A DNA stretch of 15,173 nt from Lentisphaerota bacterium. Lineage in GTDB: Bacteria > Verrucomicrobiota > Kiritimatiellia > RFP12 > UBA3636. The DNA lies in the NCBI GenBank assembly GCA_012514445.1, contig JAAZAI010000406.1:1-15173 (forward strand). The letters are read 5' to 3'. Positions 1 through 7,934 of this stretch are shown piece after piece. Below the pieces are notes generated by a model. That model was given only the letters and a program-made list of their open reading frames with translations, did not search any database and had not been told where the DNA came from. Every line of letters begins with the position of its first letter. Position 1 is the first letter of the stretch. A program made the translations under genes and the position numbers.

Positions 1-1072
1 ACCAGAAGGGCTCGAAGACGAAGTCGCCGCCATCGCAGGCGAGCGAGTCGCCGATGCCGGTGAAGAATTTTCCGTCGATGGCGCCGCGGTCGCCCTTGCC
101 CGAGCGGCGGGCGTCGTCGTAGAGCGATTCGGCCCAGTCGATGTGGACGACGGCGCCGGCGCCGCCGGCAACTTTCAGGATCGGCCAGGCGCAGACGTAA
201 TTGCCGACGTCGATGAGCACGCGCAACGTCGTGCCGGGCGGCACAGTGGCGGCGCCGTGGCCGTCGAGCATTCGCTGGAAATCGTGGATCGCGGCCTCGT
301 CGGCCTCGCCGGGATTGAAGGGGAGGGCGTCGGCGGTTTCGAGTGCGGCGACAGGCTGGGCGTGGCGGACCTTGCCGCCCGTCACGATCTTTTCGAACAT
401 CGGCGGCAGCGTGCCATGGCGGAGCTGGCGCGAATTCGTGAAGGCGGTCAGGATGTGCGCGCGAAGGAAGGCGGCGGGGCCCTTGCGCGCTGGCTGCCAC
501 AGGCCCGCGTCGTCTGCGCCGGCCTCGTAGCCTCGTGGCATGCGGGCGGCGTCGATGTGGGTTCGTCCGCCCACGAGGCAGTCCGCGCCGGAGACGGGCA
601 TCCGGAAGGTGACGCCTTCGAGCGGGAGCGCCTGCCAGTCGGCACGGCCCGTGGAGAGGGTTTCTTCCATCGGACCTTCGCCGCGCACCATGAGGGCGGG
701 GGCGTGGGAGAGGTGGCCGAGGTGGCGGAGCCCCAGGCGTTCGGACGTCCACCAGACGACGGCGACGAGACGGTGGACGCCAGCCGGGAGTGTCAGCTCA
801 TGGGTCTGGTAGAACCAGTTGGAATCGTCGCCGCGCTCGGGCCCGGCGCCGAGGCGCGCGCCGTCGAGGAAGAGCGTGTAGCGCGAGTCCGCGGAGATGT
901 GGAAGCGGACTTTCGCGTCGGAGCCGAGGGAGAAGACGCGTCGGAACGCGCAGGCGTGCGAGGTTGCGCCGTCCCAGGCGGGGTCTTCGATCCAATGGCA
1001 GTCCCAGGCATGGCTCGCCCAGCAGAAGGCGTCCGATTTTGGGGCCGGGTCCCGGGCGAGGATGATTTGCAT
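1..1072 (-). CDS. Alpha-L-rhamnosidase-like glycoside hydrolase (GH78 type), N-terminal part, cut by window edge
   Basis: An open frame of 357 codons runs leftward off the window with no stop, so only the N-terminal part is present. Residues near 20-130 have the layout of the bacterial alpha-L-rhamnosidase N-terminal beta-sandwich: a WIEDP segment, then ISADSRYTLFLDG, then a VVWW strand. Residues near 325-357 carry HIDWAESLYDD followed by a GKFFTGIGD segment and FEPFW, matching the concanavalin-like domain that precedes the catalytic (alpha/alpha)6 barrel in GH78. The barrel and its acidic residues are outside the window, so activity cannot be judged. No signal peptide is obvious. The start is the first ATG after the upstream oxidoreductase stop, 12 bp away, without a clear Shine-Dalgarno, so translation probably depends on its upstream neighbour. 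The family usually removes terminal L-rhamnose from plant or algal glycans. Another inverting sugar hydrolase of the same architecture is possible. Confidence 0.72.
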   Translation of the reverse strand, partial: MQIILARDPAPKSDAFCWASHAWDCHWIEDPAWDGATSHACAFRRVFSLGSDAKVRFHISADSRYTLFLDGARLGAGPERGDDSNWFYQTHELTLPAGVHRLVAVVWWTSERLGLRHLGHLSHAPALMVRGEGPMEETLSTGRADWQALPLEGVTFRMPVSGADCLVGGRTHIDAARMPRGYEAGADDAGLWQPARKGPAAFLRAHILTAFTNSRQLRHGTLPPMFEKIVTGGKVRHAQPVAALETADALPFNPGEADEAAIHDFQRMLDGHGAATVPPGTTLRVLIDVGNYVCAWPILKVAGGAGAVVHIDWAESLYDDARRSGKGDRGAIDGKFFTGIGDSLACDGGDFVFEPFW

Positions 1073-1084
1073 GTCGGGGGATAC

Positions 1085-2854
1085 TTACCGGGCTTCGAAG
1101 GCGAAAATGCGCGCGGTATCGGCGCCCCAGGTGGCTTCGGGGACGATGCGGACGCCACAGGCGCGGGCCAGGACTGGGACGCGGACGAGGCGCTGGAAGT
1201 TCTCCCGGCATTCGGCCGCGCGATGCCACGTGCCGTCGGCGGCGAGCGTCTCGATGCGGAAATCGCGAACGAGCGTGGCGGGCGGCGCGAAGGGCGCGTC
1301 GTCGAGGCCGCGGTAGTAGCGCATGTTGAGCAACCGGCTCTGGCCGCGGTTGCGGCTGGGGTCCTTGCGGTTGAGGTCGCTGTCGAACACGAGGCGGACT
1401 TCCGCGATTTCGGACTCGGCGGCGAAACGGCATTCGACGGCCTCGCCGGGCCTGCCGGTCCAGGCGTTGGGGCACTTGTCCCAAGGGCGGTCGACGCCGT
1501 TGCGCACGAAGTCGGCGCCTTCGCCGCCGGTGGAGGTGACGTGGCCTTCGCGGAAGAGACCGGAGACGGCTCGGGCGCGCCACGGGAGCCAGCAGTCGTC
1601 GTCCATGAGCGTCTGCTGCAGTTCGGCGATGCGGCGTTCGTAGACGGCGCGCGGGGAAAGCCCGTCGCGCGTGGCGATGGCGGCGGCGGTGCCGACGGCC
1701 TGGCCCATGAGCGAGCACGTGCCCATGACGCGCGTGGCGCTCATGGCGGAGTGGGTGGCGCTGTGGCAGCGACCGGCGCAGAAGAGGTTGGCGATGTTGC
1801 GCGAGTAGAGCGAGCGGTAGGGGATGCCGAAGGGACTCGGCGCGGGATGGAAGATCGTGCCGTGGCCGCGGCGGTAGAAGCCCTCGGGGAAGTGGTCGTC
1901 CATCGTCCAGCCGCCGTAGGCGACGAGATCCTCGAAGCGCCCTTCGGCCGCGATGTCGTTCTGGGTGAGGATGACGTCGCCGCAGTAGCGGCGGCTTTCG
2001 CGCTTGCCGGGGAGGAAGGACTGCCAGTCGAGCGAGAAGTTGGCGAAGCGCTCCTTGTCGGGGGCGTAGTTCTTGATGTAGTCCCAGACGCCGAAGGCGA
2101 TGCGGACGAGCTCTTCGCGGCATTTCTCGGTGTCGTGGATGCTGTGGACCATGCCGCCGATCTCCATCCACCAGTAGTTGGTGTGGTAGATGTCGACGTT
2201 GCGTCCGTCCAGCCAGAAGAGATCCTTGCCGGAATAGGAGTTCGCCCACGGGAAGGGGGTGAAGGGCTGGGGCGTCGCGTGCTCCCGGGCCTGGAAGAGA
2301 CAGCTCATGCCCATGGTCCGCGCGTCCGCGGTTTCGGGGGCGATGCTTTCGTTGAATTCTCCGCGCCCTTCGCGGCCCATGCGGTGGTCGGCGCCGGTGA
2401 GGTGGGCGAGGATGGCGTCGCCGGAGCAGTCGGCGAAGAGCGGAGCCTGCACGGTGATCCACGTCTCGGTGGTGAGCTGCCAGGCGCGCACGGACTTCAC
2501 GTGGTTGCCTTCCATCGCGACGGCGTTGACGCTGGCGTTGAGGACGAGCGTCAGATTGGGCTGGTACTGGGCTTTGCCATAGAGAACGGCGTCCCACATC
2601 GCGTAGTTTGGCGTCTTGTTGTAGTAGTAGTTGTCGAGCATCAGCTCCTCGACGATGCCGGTCTCCCGCCGGTCTTCGCCGTGGGCGCCGCAGACGTGCA
2701 TGCGGATCTCGCTGGAGGCGTTGCCGCCGAGGACCGGGCGGTCCTGGACGAGAGCGACCTTGGCGCCGTGGCGGGCGGCGGCGAGGGCGGCGGCGAGACC
2801 GGCGAGGCCTCCGCCGACGATGCAGAAATCAACCGAAATCATCTCTTCTTTCAT
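1085..2854 (-). CDS. FAD-dependent oxidoreductase (FAD_oxidored type), 589 aa
   Basis: The N-terminus VDFCIVGGGLAGLAAALAAA (residues 8-27) is a classic Rossmann ADP-binding motif with GGGLAG. It is followed by LGGNASSEIRMHVCGAHG (42-59), ADCSGDA (141-147) and a conserved FAD-contacting stretch FCAGRCHSATHSAMSATRVM (358-377). This pattern is typical of the FAD_oxidored family found in carbohydrate gene clusters. Residues from about 430 to 589 look like an added beta-rich, discoidin-like domain (EVRLVFDSDLNR, then FRIETLAADGTW). The substrate is unknown. The start chosen is the ATG at 2854, directly before MKEEMISVDF; an upstream in-frame ATG would add 38 residues lying inside the preceding gene. 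That ATG overlaps the upstream stop as ATGA, so translation is probably coupled. The rhamnosidase-like gene follows after 12 bp, suggesting joint use on a sugar or its oxidation product. No export signal is visible. Confidence 0.85.
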   Translation of the reverse strand: MKEEMISVDFCIVGGGLAGLAAALAAARHGAKVALVQDRPVLGGNASSEIRMHVCGAHGEDRRETGIVEELMLDNYYYNKTPNYAMWDAVLYGKAQYQPNLTLVLNASVNAVAMEGNHVKSVRAWQLTTETWITVQAPLFADCSGDAILAHLTGADHRMGREGRGEFNESIAPETADARTMGMSCLFQAREHATPQPFTPFPWANSYSGKDLFWLDGRNVDIYHTNYWWMEIGGMVHSIHDTEKCREELVRIAFGVWDYIKNYAPDKERFANFSLDWQSFLPGKRESRRYCGDVILTQNDIAAEGRFEDLVAYGGWTMDDHFPEGFYRRGHGTIFHPAPSPFGIPYRSLYSRNIANLFCAGRCHSATHSAMSATRVMGTCSLMGQAVGTAAAIATRDGLSPRAVYERRIAELQQTLMDDDCWLPWRARAVSGLFREGHVTSTGGEGADFVRNGVDRPWDKCPNAWTGRPGEAVECRFAAESEIAEVRLVFDSDLNRKDPSRNRGQSRLLNMRYYRGLDDAPFAPPATLVRDFRIETLAADGTWHRAAECRENFQRLVRVPVLARACGVRIVPEATWGADTARIFAFEAR

Positions 2855-3375
2855 GGGATGTCCTGTCTGGGGGTTTCGTCCCGAGATTGCGTCTCGCTCG
2901 GGGAAAGTTTTTTGAGAAGTTCGTAGGTGGCGCTGCGCATGCGGATGGGCATATCGGCGCTTTCCCACGCGCAGACGGTGCGTTCGTGGACGCCGAGGCG
3001 CTTGGCGAGAGCGGCCTGCGTGAAGCTCCTGGCGGCGCGGACAAGGCGCACGAAGCCGGGCTCGACGAGCATGGTGCCGTGCGCCGGGGCGTCGCGAGAC
3101 CAGAGGCGCGGGCCGTCGGATTCCCGGACGGCGTCGGCCGCGCTGGCCGCGGTCCGTGCCCGGGCGTCGGGATCGCGGAGCGCGGCGATTTCCGCCTCGG
3201 GAAGTCCGGTGACGTCCGAGAGCGCGGAATCGGAGTGCAGCGGGAGGAACTTGCGCACGACGGCCAAGGCCATGGAACGGCGTCCATCGGCGAAGCCCTC
3301 CCCGTACGCGTCGTCGAAGCCTCGGAAGACGTTTTCGCGGCTATCGGGCACCCCAGGGTCTGTTTCGTTCGCCAT
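2851..3375 (-). CDS. Small protein with Rpn-type tail segment and C-terminal XRE-like helix-turn-helix, 174 aa
   Basis: Two parts can be seen. Residues 26-66 (EGFADGRRSMALAVVRKFLP, then VTGLPEAEIAAL) resemble the C-terminal tail repeated in Rpn/PD-(D/E)XK transposase-like nucleases: an EG-rich helix followed by a TGLs-x-x-EI helix pair. Residues 118-157 (FTQAALAKRLGVHERTVCAWE) are a clear XRE-type helix-turn-helix like those of HigA-type antitoxins and small regulators. No nuclease catalytic domain is present. The gene sits 33 bp after the lipoprotein gene, and its stop overlaps the start of the FAD oxidoreductase by 4 bp. A perfect Shine-Dalgarno fixes the start. A regulator of the cluster is the simplest reading. 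An orphan antitoxin or remnant of an Rpn gene is the alternative. The family assignment of the N-terminal half is by eye and moderate. Confidence 0.75.
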   Translation of the reverse strand: MANETDPGVPDSRENVFRGFDDAYGEGFADGRRSMALAVVRKFLPLHSDSALSDVTGLPEAEIAALRDPDARARTAASAADAVRESDGPRLWSRDAPAHGTMLVEPGFVRLVRAARSFTQAALAKRLGVHERTVCAWESADMPIRMRSATYELLKKLSPSETQSRDETPRQDIP

Positions 3376-3381
3376 CCTGCA

Positions 3382-3387
3382 CCTCCT
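3382..3387 (-). promoter_or_regulatory. Strong ribosome binding site (AGGAGG) of the helix-turn-helix gene
   Basis: Read on the minus strand, AGGAGG lies 6 nt before the ATG at 3375. It is the strongest Shine-Dalgarno in the minus-strand cluster. The other genes there have weak or no site, so ribosome loading for the coupled oxidoreductase may depend on this site. Confidence 0.75.
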
Positions 3388-3408
3388 GTCGGCCGTGCGC
3401 CGCGGGGA

Positions 3409-3885
3409 TCAGAGCTTGGAGCCGCTGTAGGTCACGGTCTTGTGCGGATCGTGCCAGTGTTCGACGAACTTCAGCGACATGATGCCGCCGGGGGAGATGA
3501 CGGCCGAGATCGCCCCCGTTCCAACGCCGGGGTTCGTCATGTCGCCTTCGAGCCGGCCGTTCTTGACGCTGTAGCGGCCGAAGACGCGGCGGCGGGTCCC
3601 CTCCGGATCGTCGGCGATCTTCCAGGTGCCGTCGGCGTAGAAAAAGCCGTACCAGCCCGTGCCGCCCTTGTCGGGAAGGAGGTTCCAGGTGCCGACGAAG
3701 GCCGCCGCCTCGCCAGTCGCGGGAGTGTCCTTGTCATCGTCCTTTGCGGTTTCCGCAGGGACGTTGCTGTCGCCCCAGGCGAAGGAACCGCCGGATTCGC
3801 CGTGCTCGCAGCCGACGGAAGCAAGGGCGGCGATGAGGGCGGTCAGGGAAAGTGCGGCGATGCCGCTGAGGGGGCGTCGGGTCAT
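3409..3885 (-). CDS. Putative lipoprotein with lipocalin-like domain, 158 aa
   Basis: The protein opens with a positively charged MTRR and a hydrophobic stretch (residues 8-23) ending in ASVGC at Cys26. This is a relaxed lipobox: glycine at -1 is normal, serine at -3 is less usual. A flexible acidic Gly/Ser/Asp linker follows to about residue 60. The remainder (FVGTWNLLPDKGGTGWYGFF, then GTWKIADDPEG and FGRYSVKNGRLEG) has the alternating strands and G-x-W start of small lipocalin-like beta-barrels. It is probably anchored in a membrane facing the periplasm. Function is unknown. A longer frame upstream is rejected because it overlaps glnS, and the lipoprotein signal begins exactly at this ATG, with a weak AGG site before it. 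It follows glnS by 22 bp and precedes the helix-turn-helix gene by 33 bp, so it is probably co-transcribed. Confidence 0.75.
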   Translation of the reverse strand: MTRRPLSGIAALSLTALIAALASVGCEHGESGGSFAWGDSNVPAETAKDDDKDTPATGEAAAFVGTWNLLPDKGGTGWYGFFYADGTWKIADDPEGTRRRVFGRYSVKNGRLEGDMTNPGVGTGAISAVISPGGIMSLKFVEHWHDPHKTVTYSGSKL

Positions 3886-3907
3886 GGCGTACCTGTCGTT
3901 GCGTGGT

Positions 3908-5638
<1,731 letters not shown>

Positions 5639-5705
5639 GGTAGAAGGGTGGAGAGAACCGCCCGAGGCGGAATGACGCGGCGATTTCGTCGCGAAAAACG
5701 GCCCA

Positions 5706-5734
5706 AGTATAGCCCAAGAGCATGAAAAATCCAA
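5706..5734 (-). promoter_or_regulatory. Sigma70-like promoter of glnS and the minus-strand cluster
   Basis: On the minus strand, TTGGAT (5734-5729) and TATACT (5711-5706) are separated by exactly 17 bp. The -10 matches five of six consensus bases, the -35 three of six. Transcription would begin near 5699, giving a leader of about 60 nt. That leader contains a short GC hairpin at 5658-5670 (CCGCC/GGCGG with a 3-nt loop) and no Shine-Dalgarno. Confidence 0.6.
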
Positions 5735-5762
5735 CTACCAAACGCGGCCTCCCGGGAACCGG

Positions 5763-5790
5763 GTGCGATTCAACTTTGTTGAATTCGCAC
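5763..5790. repeat. Stem-loop repeat, left copy
   Basis: GTGCGATTCAAC (5763-5774) pairs with GTTGAATTCGCAC (5778-5790) around a TTT loop, with one bulged base. The start GGGTGCGATTCAAC (5761-5774) recurs at 5963-5976 with one mismatch, so it is one of two hairpins of the same family. It lies upstream of the glnS promoter and is not followed by a T-run, so it is not a terminator. Confidence 0.65.
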
Positions 5791-5955
5791 AGGAGTCAGA
5801 ATCCAGAATTCAGAAGTCAGAATCTGTGGCACAAAGGTTTATGATGGGTTTCGTCAACGATTTCCGTGACTCCGATGCTGGGGACACGAGAAAGGGGATC
5901 CTCATGACGAGTAAGTCGTTGAGCAATAATTCTGTATTCTGAATTCTGTCTCCTG
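5790..5955. mobile_element. MITE-like element with heptad-rich terminal inverted repeats, 166 bp
   Basis: The left end begins CAGGAGTCAGAAT (5790-5802) and runs on as degenerate TCAGAAT/CCAGAAT heptads to about 5823. The right end, read in reverse, begins CAGGAGACAGAATTCAGAAT (5955-5936) and continues with ACAGAAT. The ends are therefore imperfect inverted repeats of about 27-34 bp around a core of about 105 bp. No transposase is encoded. The core has only trivial open frames, including one of 12 codons from 5904 (MTSKSLSNNSVF). A clean target duplication is not visible, although GAATTC lies near both ends. Ends of this heptad type are known to me from interspersed non-autonomous repeats in many bacteria; membership of a named family was not tested. 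Confidence 0.55.
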
Positions 5956-5962
5956 AATTCTT

Positions 5963-5993
5963 GGGTGCGATGCAACGAAGAGAAATCGCACCC
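5963..5993. repeat. Stem-loop repeat, right copy
   Basis: GGGTGCGAT (5963-5971) and ATCGCACCC (5985-5993) form a perfect 9-bp stem with a 13-nt loop. Its first 14 bases match the left copy (5761-5774) at 13 positions. It runs directly into the second 13-bp direct repeat. Confidence 0.6.
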
Positions 5994-6060
5994 CCGGGAA
6001 CCGGGCATGGCGATTTCATTTGACTTGTTTTCGGGGAAAAGGAGTGCAAACCCTGGGAGC

Positions 6061-6078
6061 GCGTGGCTTCCGCCACGC
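6061..6078. repeat. Short perfect hairpin upstream of the symporter promoter
   Basis: GCGTGGC (6061-6067) and GCCACGC (6072-6078) form a 7-bp perfect stem with a TTCC loop. No T-run follows, so a terminator is unlikely. The remainder of 6006-6175 shows no gene or other feature I can support. Confidence 0.5.
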
Positions 6079-6175
6079 CAACCAACCCAGTTTTCAAGCC
6101 TTCACCCCTTTTCCCACGTCGATTTCCAGCCAAATGAATTCGCCATGCCCGAAACTGGCCGATTGCCCTTTCCGG

Positions 6176-6205
6176 TTCGAATTCTCCCGGCGGAAATGCT
6201 ACAAT
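6176..6205 (+). promoter_or_regulatory. Candidate extended -10 promoter of the symporter gene
   Basis: TGCTACAAT at 6197-6205 is an extended -10 (TG, one base, then TACAAT with five of six consensus bases). The -35 region, TTCGAA at 6176-6181 with an 18-bp spacer, is weak at three of six. Transcription would start near 6212, leaving a leader of about 32 nt with the ribosome site. Confidence 0.45.
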
Positions 6206-6230
6206 CCCGGGCGGGCAAGAATCCAACAAC

Positions 6231-6236
6231 AGGAGG
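6231..6236 (+). promoter_or_regulatory. Ribosome binding site AGGAGG that fixes the symporter start
   Basis: AGGAGG lies 7 nt before the ATG at 6244. It selects this codon over in-frame starts up to 93 codons upstream, which fall within the repeat region and encode no plausible protein. Confidence 0.8.
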
Positions 6237-6243
6237 GTACGCC

Positions 6244-7872
6244 ATGCTGACCATCGTTTCGTTTGTCTTTTTCACCGCGCTGGTTGCGTTGATCACGTGG
6301 TACTGCACGCGGGGCGAGGATTTGAAGACGGAGACGGGCTTTTTCCTGGCCGGCCGTTCGCTGACCTGGCCGTTCATCGCCGGAAGCCTCCTCCTGACGA
6401 ACCTCTCGACGGAACAAATGGTGGGGCTCAACGGCGACGCGTTCAAGGCGGGCCTTTCCGTGATGGTGTGGGAGGTGGTGGCGGTGGTCGCGCTCGTGCT
6501 CATGGCGGCTTTCTTCCTCCCGCGTTTCCTCAAGAGCGGCATCGCCACGATTCCACAGCTGCTGGAGATTCGCTTCGACCACGCGACGCAGGTGGTCTGC
6601 AACGTCGTCTTCCTCGCCGCCTACGCCACGATCCTGCTGCCGATCATCCTCTACACCGGCGCGCAGGGCCTGGCCGGCATCCTGGACATGAAGGCGCTCA
6701 CGGGCATCGAGTCCCCCAGGACGATCATCTGGCTGATGGTGTGGATCGTGGGGCTCATCGGCTCCGGCTATGCGCTTTTCGGCGGGCTTCGTTCCGTGGC
6801 CTTTTCGGACTTGCTCAACGGCATCGGGCTGCTCGCGGGCGGTCTGCTGATCACGTTCTTCGGGCTGCGTCTTCTCGGGGAGGGCGAGGGGGTCGTGGCG
6901 GGCGCGGAGGCCATCGCGAAGGCGATTCCCGAGCGTCTGAACTCCATCGGCGGGCCAAAGGATCCCGTTCCGTTCTGGGAGATCTTCACGGGGGTTCTCG
7001 TCATCAACCTGTTCTACTGGTGCACCAACCAGCAGATCATCCAGCGCACGCTCGCGGCGCACGACCTCAGGGAGGGCCAGAAGGGCGTGCTGATGTGCGC
7101 GCTGATGAAGCTGCTCGGGCCGTTGTACCTGGTGCTTCCCGGCATCATGGCGTACTACTGGTTCGTCGTCAAGGGCAACCTGCCGTCTCTGGCTCCGGTG
7201 GAGGCATATGGCGCGCTCGTCCGGACGGTGCTGCCCACGGTGCTGACCGGTTTCTTCTGCGCGGTGATGGTCGGCGCGATCCTCTCGAGCTTCAATTCGG
7301 CGCTCAACAGCACGTGCACGCTCTTCAGCCTGGGCATCTACAAGAGCGTCTTCCGCAAGGACGCCCCGGGCGAGCAGGTCGTCAAGTCCGGCAAGTGGTT
7401 CGGGTGGATCATGGCCGTCGTCGCGATGAGCGTCGCGCCGCTGCTGATCGGGCAGGACAGCATCTTCACCTACCTGCAGACGATGAACGGCATCTACAAC
7501 ATCCCGATCTTCGCGGTGGTGCTCGTGGGGCTTCTGGGGCGGCGCGTGCCGCCTGCGGCGGCCAAGTTCGGCTTGGTCGGCGGCGTGGTCTTCATCGCCC
7601 TCGCGTACTTCGCGTTTCCGGCGATGGGCCTCGACCTGCGCGTCGTCTGCGGCGGCAACTACCACTTCCTCGGCATCGTCTTCGCGGCGCTGATCGCGAT
7701 CATGCTGCTCTGGGGCGTCGTCGCGCCCCGCCAGGAGGCCTGGGTGCAGCAGGACACGCACGACGTCGACCTCACGCCCTGGCGCTGGACGATTCCGGCC
7801 TGCGTCGCGCTCGTCGTCCTGGTGCTGGCGATCTACGGCTCCTTCGCGAACTTCGCCGTGCTGAAGGGCTGA
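6244..7872 (+). CDS. Sodium/solute symporter of the SGLT (SSS) family, 542 aa
   Basis: A polytopic inner-membrane protein with about 14 hydrophobic segments across nearly its whole length, normal for sodium/solute symporters. By hand comparison with remembered Vibrio vSGLT sequence, LTNLSTEQ (51-58) corresponds to the segment carrying N64 and Q69, INLFYWCTNQQIIQRTLAA (254-272) to the N260/Y263 segment, MKLLGPLYLVLPG (288-300) to K294, and AILSSFNSALNST (346-358) to the Na2-site serines S364/S365. The main sugar- and sodium-contacting positions therefore look conserved, favouring a sugar, inositol or sugar-acid substrate over proline or pantothenate. The exact substrate cannot be read. The N-terminus starts directly in the first helix, agreeing with the chosen ATG. 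It has its own promoter, is divergent from glnS and converges on the 887-residue oxidoreductase with 62 bp between stops. Confidence 0.9.
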   Translation: MLTIVSFVFFTALVALITWYCTRGEDLKTETGFFLAGRSLTWPFIAGSLLLTNLSTEQMVGLNGDAFKAGLSVMVWEVVAVVALVLMAAFFLPRFLKSGIATIPQLLEIRFDHATQVVCNVVFLAAYATILLPIILYTGAQGLAGILDMKALTGIESPRTIIWLMVWIVGLIGSGYALFGGLRSVAFSDLLNGIGLLAGGLLITFFGLRLLGEGEGVVAGAEAIAKAIPERLNSIGGPKDPVPFWEIFTGVLVINLFYWCTNQQIIQRTLAAHDLREGQKGVLMCALMKLLGPLYLVLPGIMAYYWFVVKGNLPSLAPVEAYGALVRTVLPTVLTGFFCAVMVGAILSSFNSALNSTCTLFSLGIYKSVFRKDAPGEQVVKSGKWFGWIMAVVAMSVAPLLIGQDSIFTYLQTMNGIYNIPIFAVVLVGLLGRRVPPAAAKFGLVGGVVFIALAYFAFPAMGLDLRVVCGGNYHFLGIVFAALIAIMLLWGVVAPRQEAWVQQDTHDVDLTPWRWTIPACVALVVLVLAIYGSFANFAVLKG

Positions 7873-7934
7873 TTCCTCGCTTCAGACGGGCTTGTGCCGG
7901 GAACGCGTCATCCTCGAGGCCGACATCGGCGTGT

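Larger units (their letters stand above)
5751..6005. repeat. 13-bp direct repeats bracketing a composite repeat region
   Basis: CCCGGGAACCGGG occurs at 5751-5763 and again, in the same orientation and without mismatch, at 5993-6005. The 229 bp between the copies hold two related hairpins and a MITE-like element. The second copy is followed by CATGGCGATTT and continues into non-repetitive DNA. The copies could be a long target duplication or members of an interspersed family; one window cannot separate these. Confidence 0.6.

Noticed and set aside
143..2926. 927-codon plus-strand open frame opposite the oxidoreductase and rhamnosidase genes
   Set aside because: It is an antisense shadow caused by high GC. 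The protein is low-complexity Gly/Ala/Val/Asp-rich, while the minus strand encodes clear domains throughout.
5790..5955. CRISPR array, suggested by short repeated heptads
   Set aside because: The repeats are 7-bp, degenerate and arranged as inverted ends, not as long repeats with unique spacers, and no cas genes are near.
7873..7934. Bidirectional terminator between the convergent symporter and oxidoreductase genes
   Set aside because: Only a 4-bp stem (GCCG/CGGC near 7921) with a weak T-run is visible, too little to support a call.
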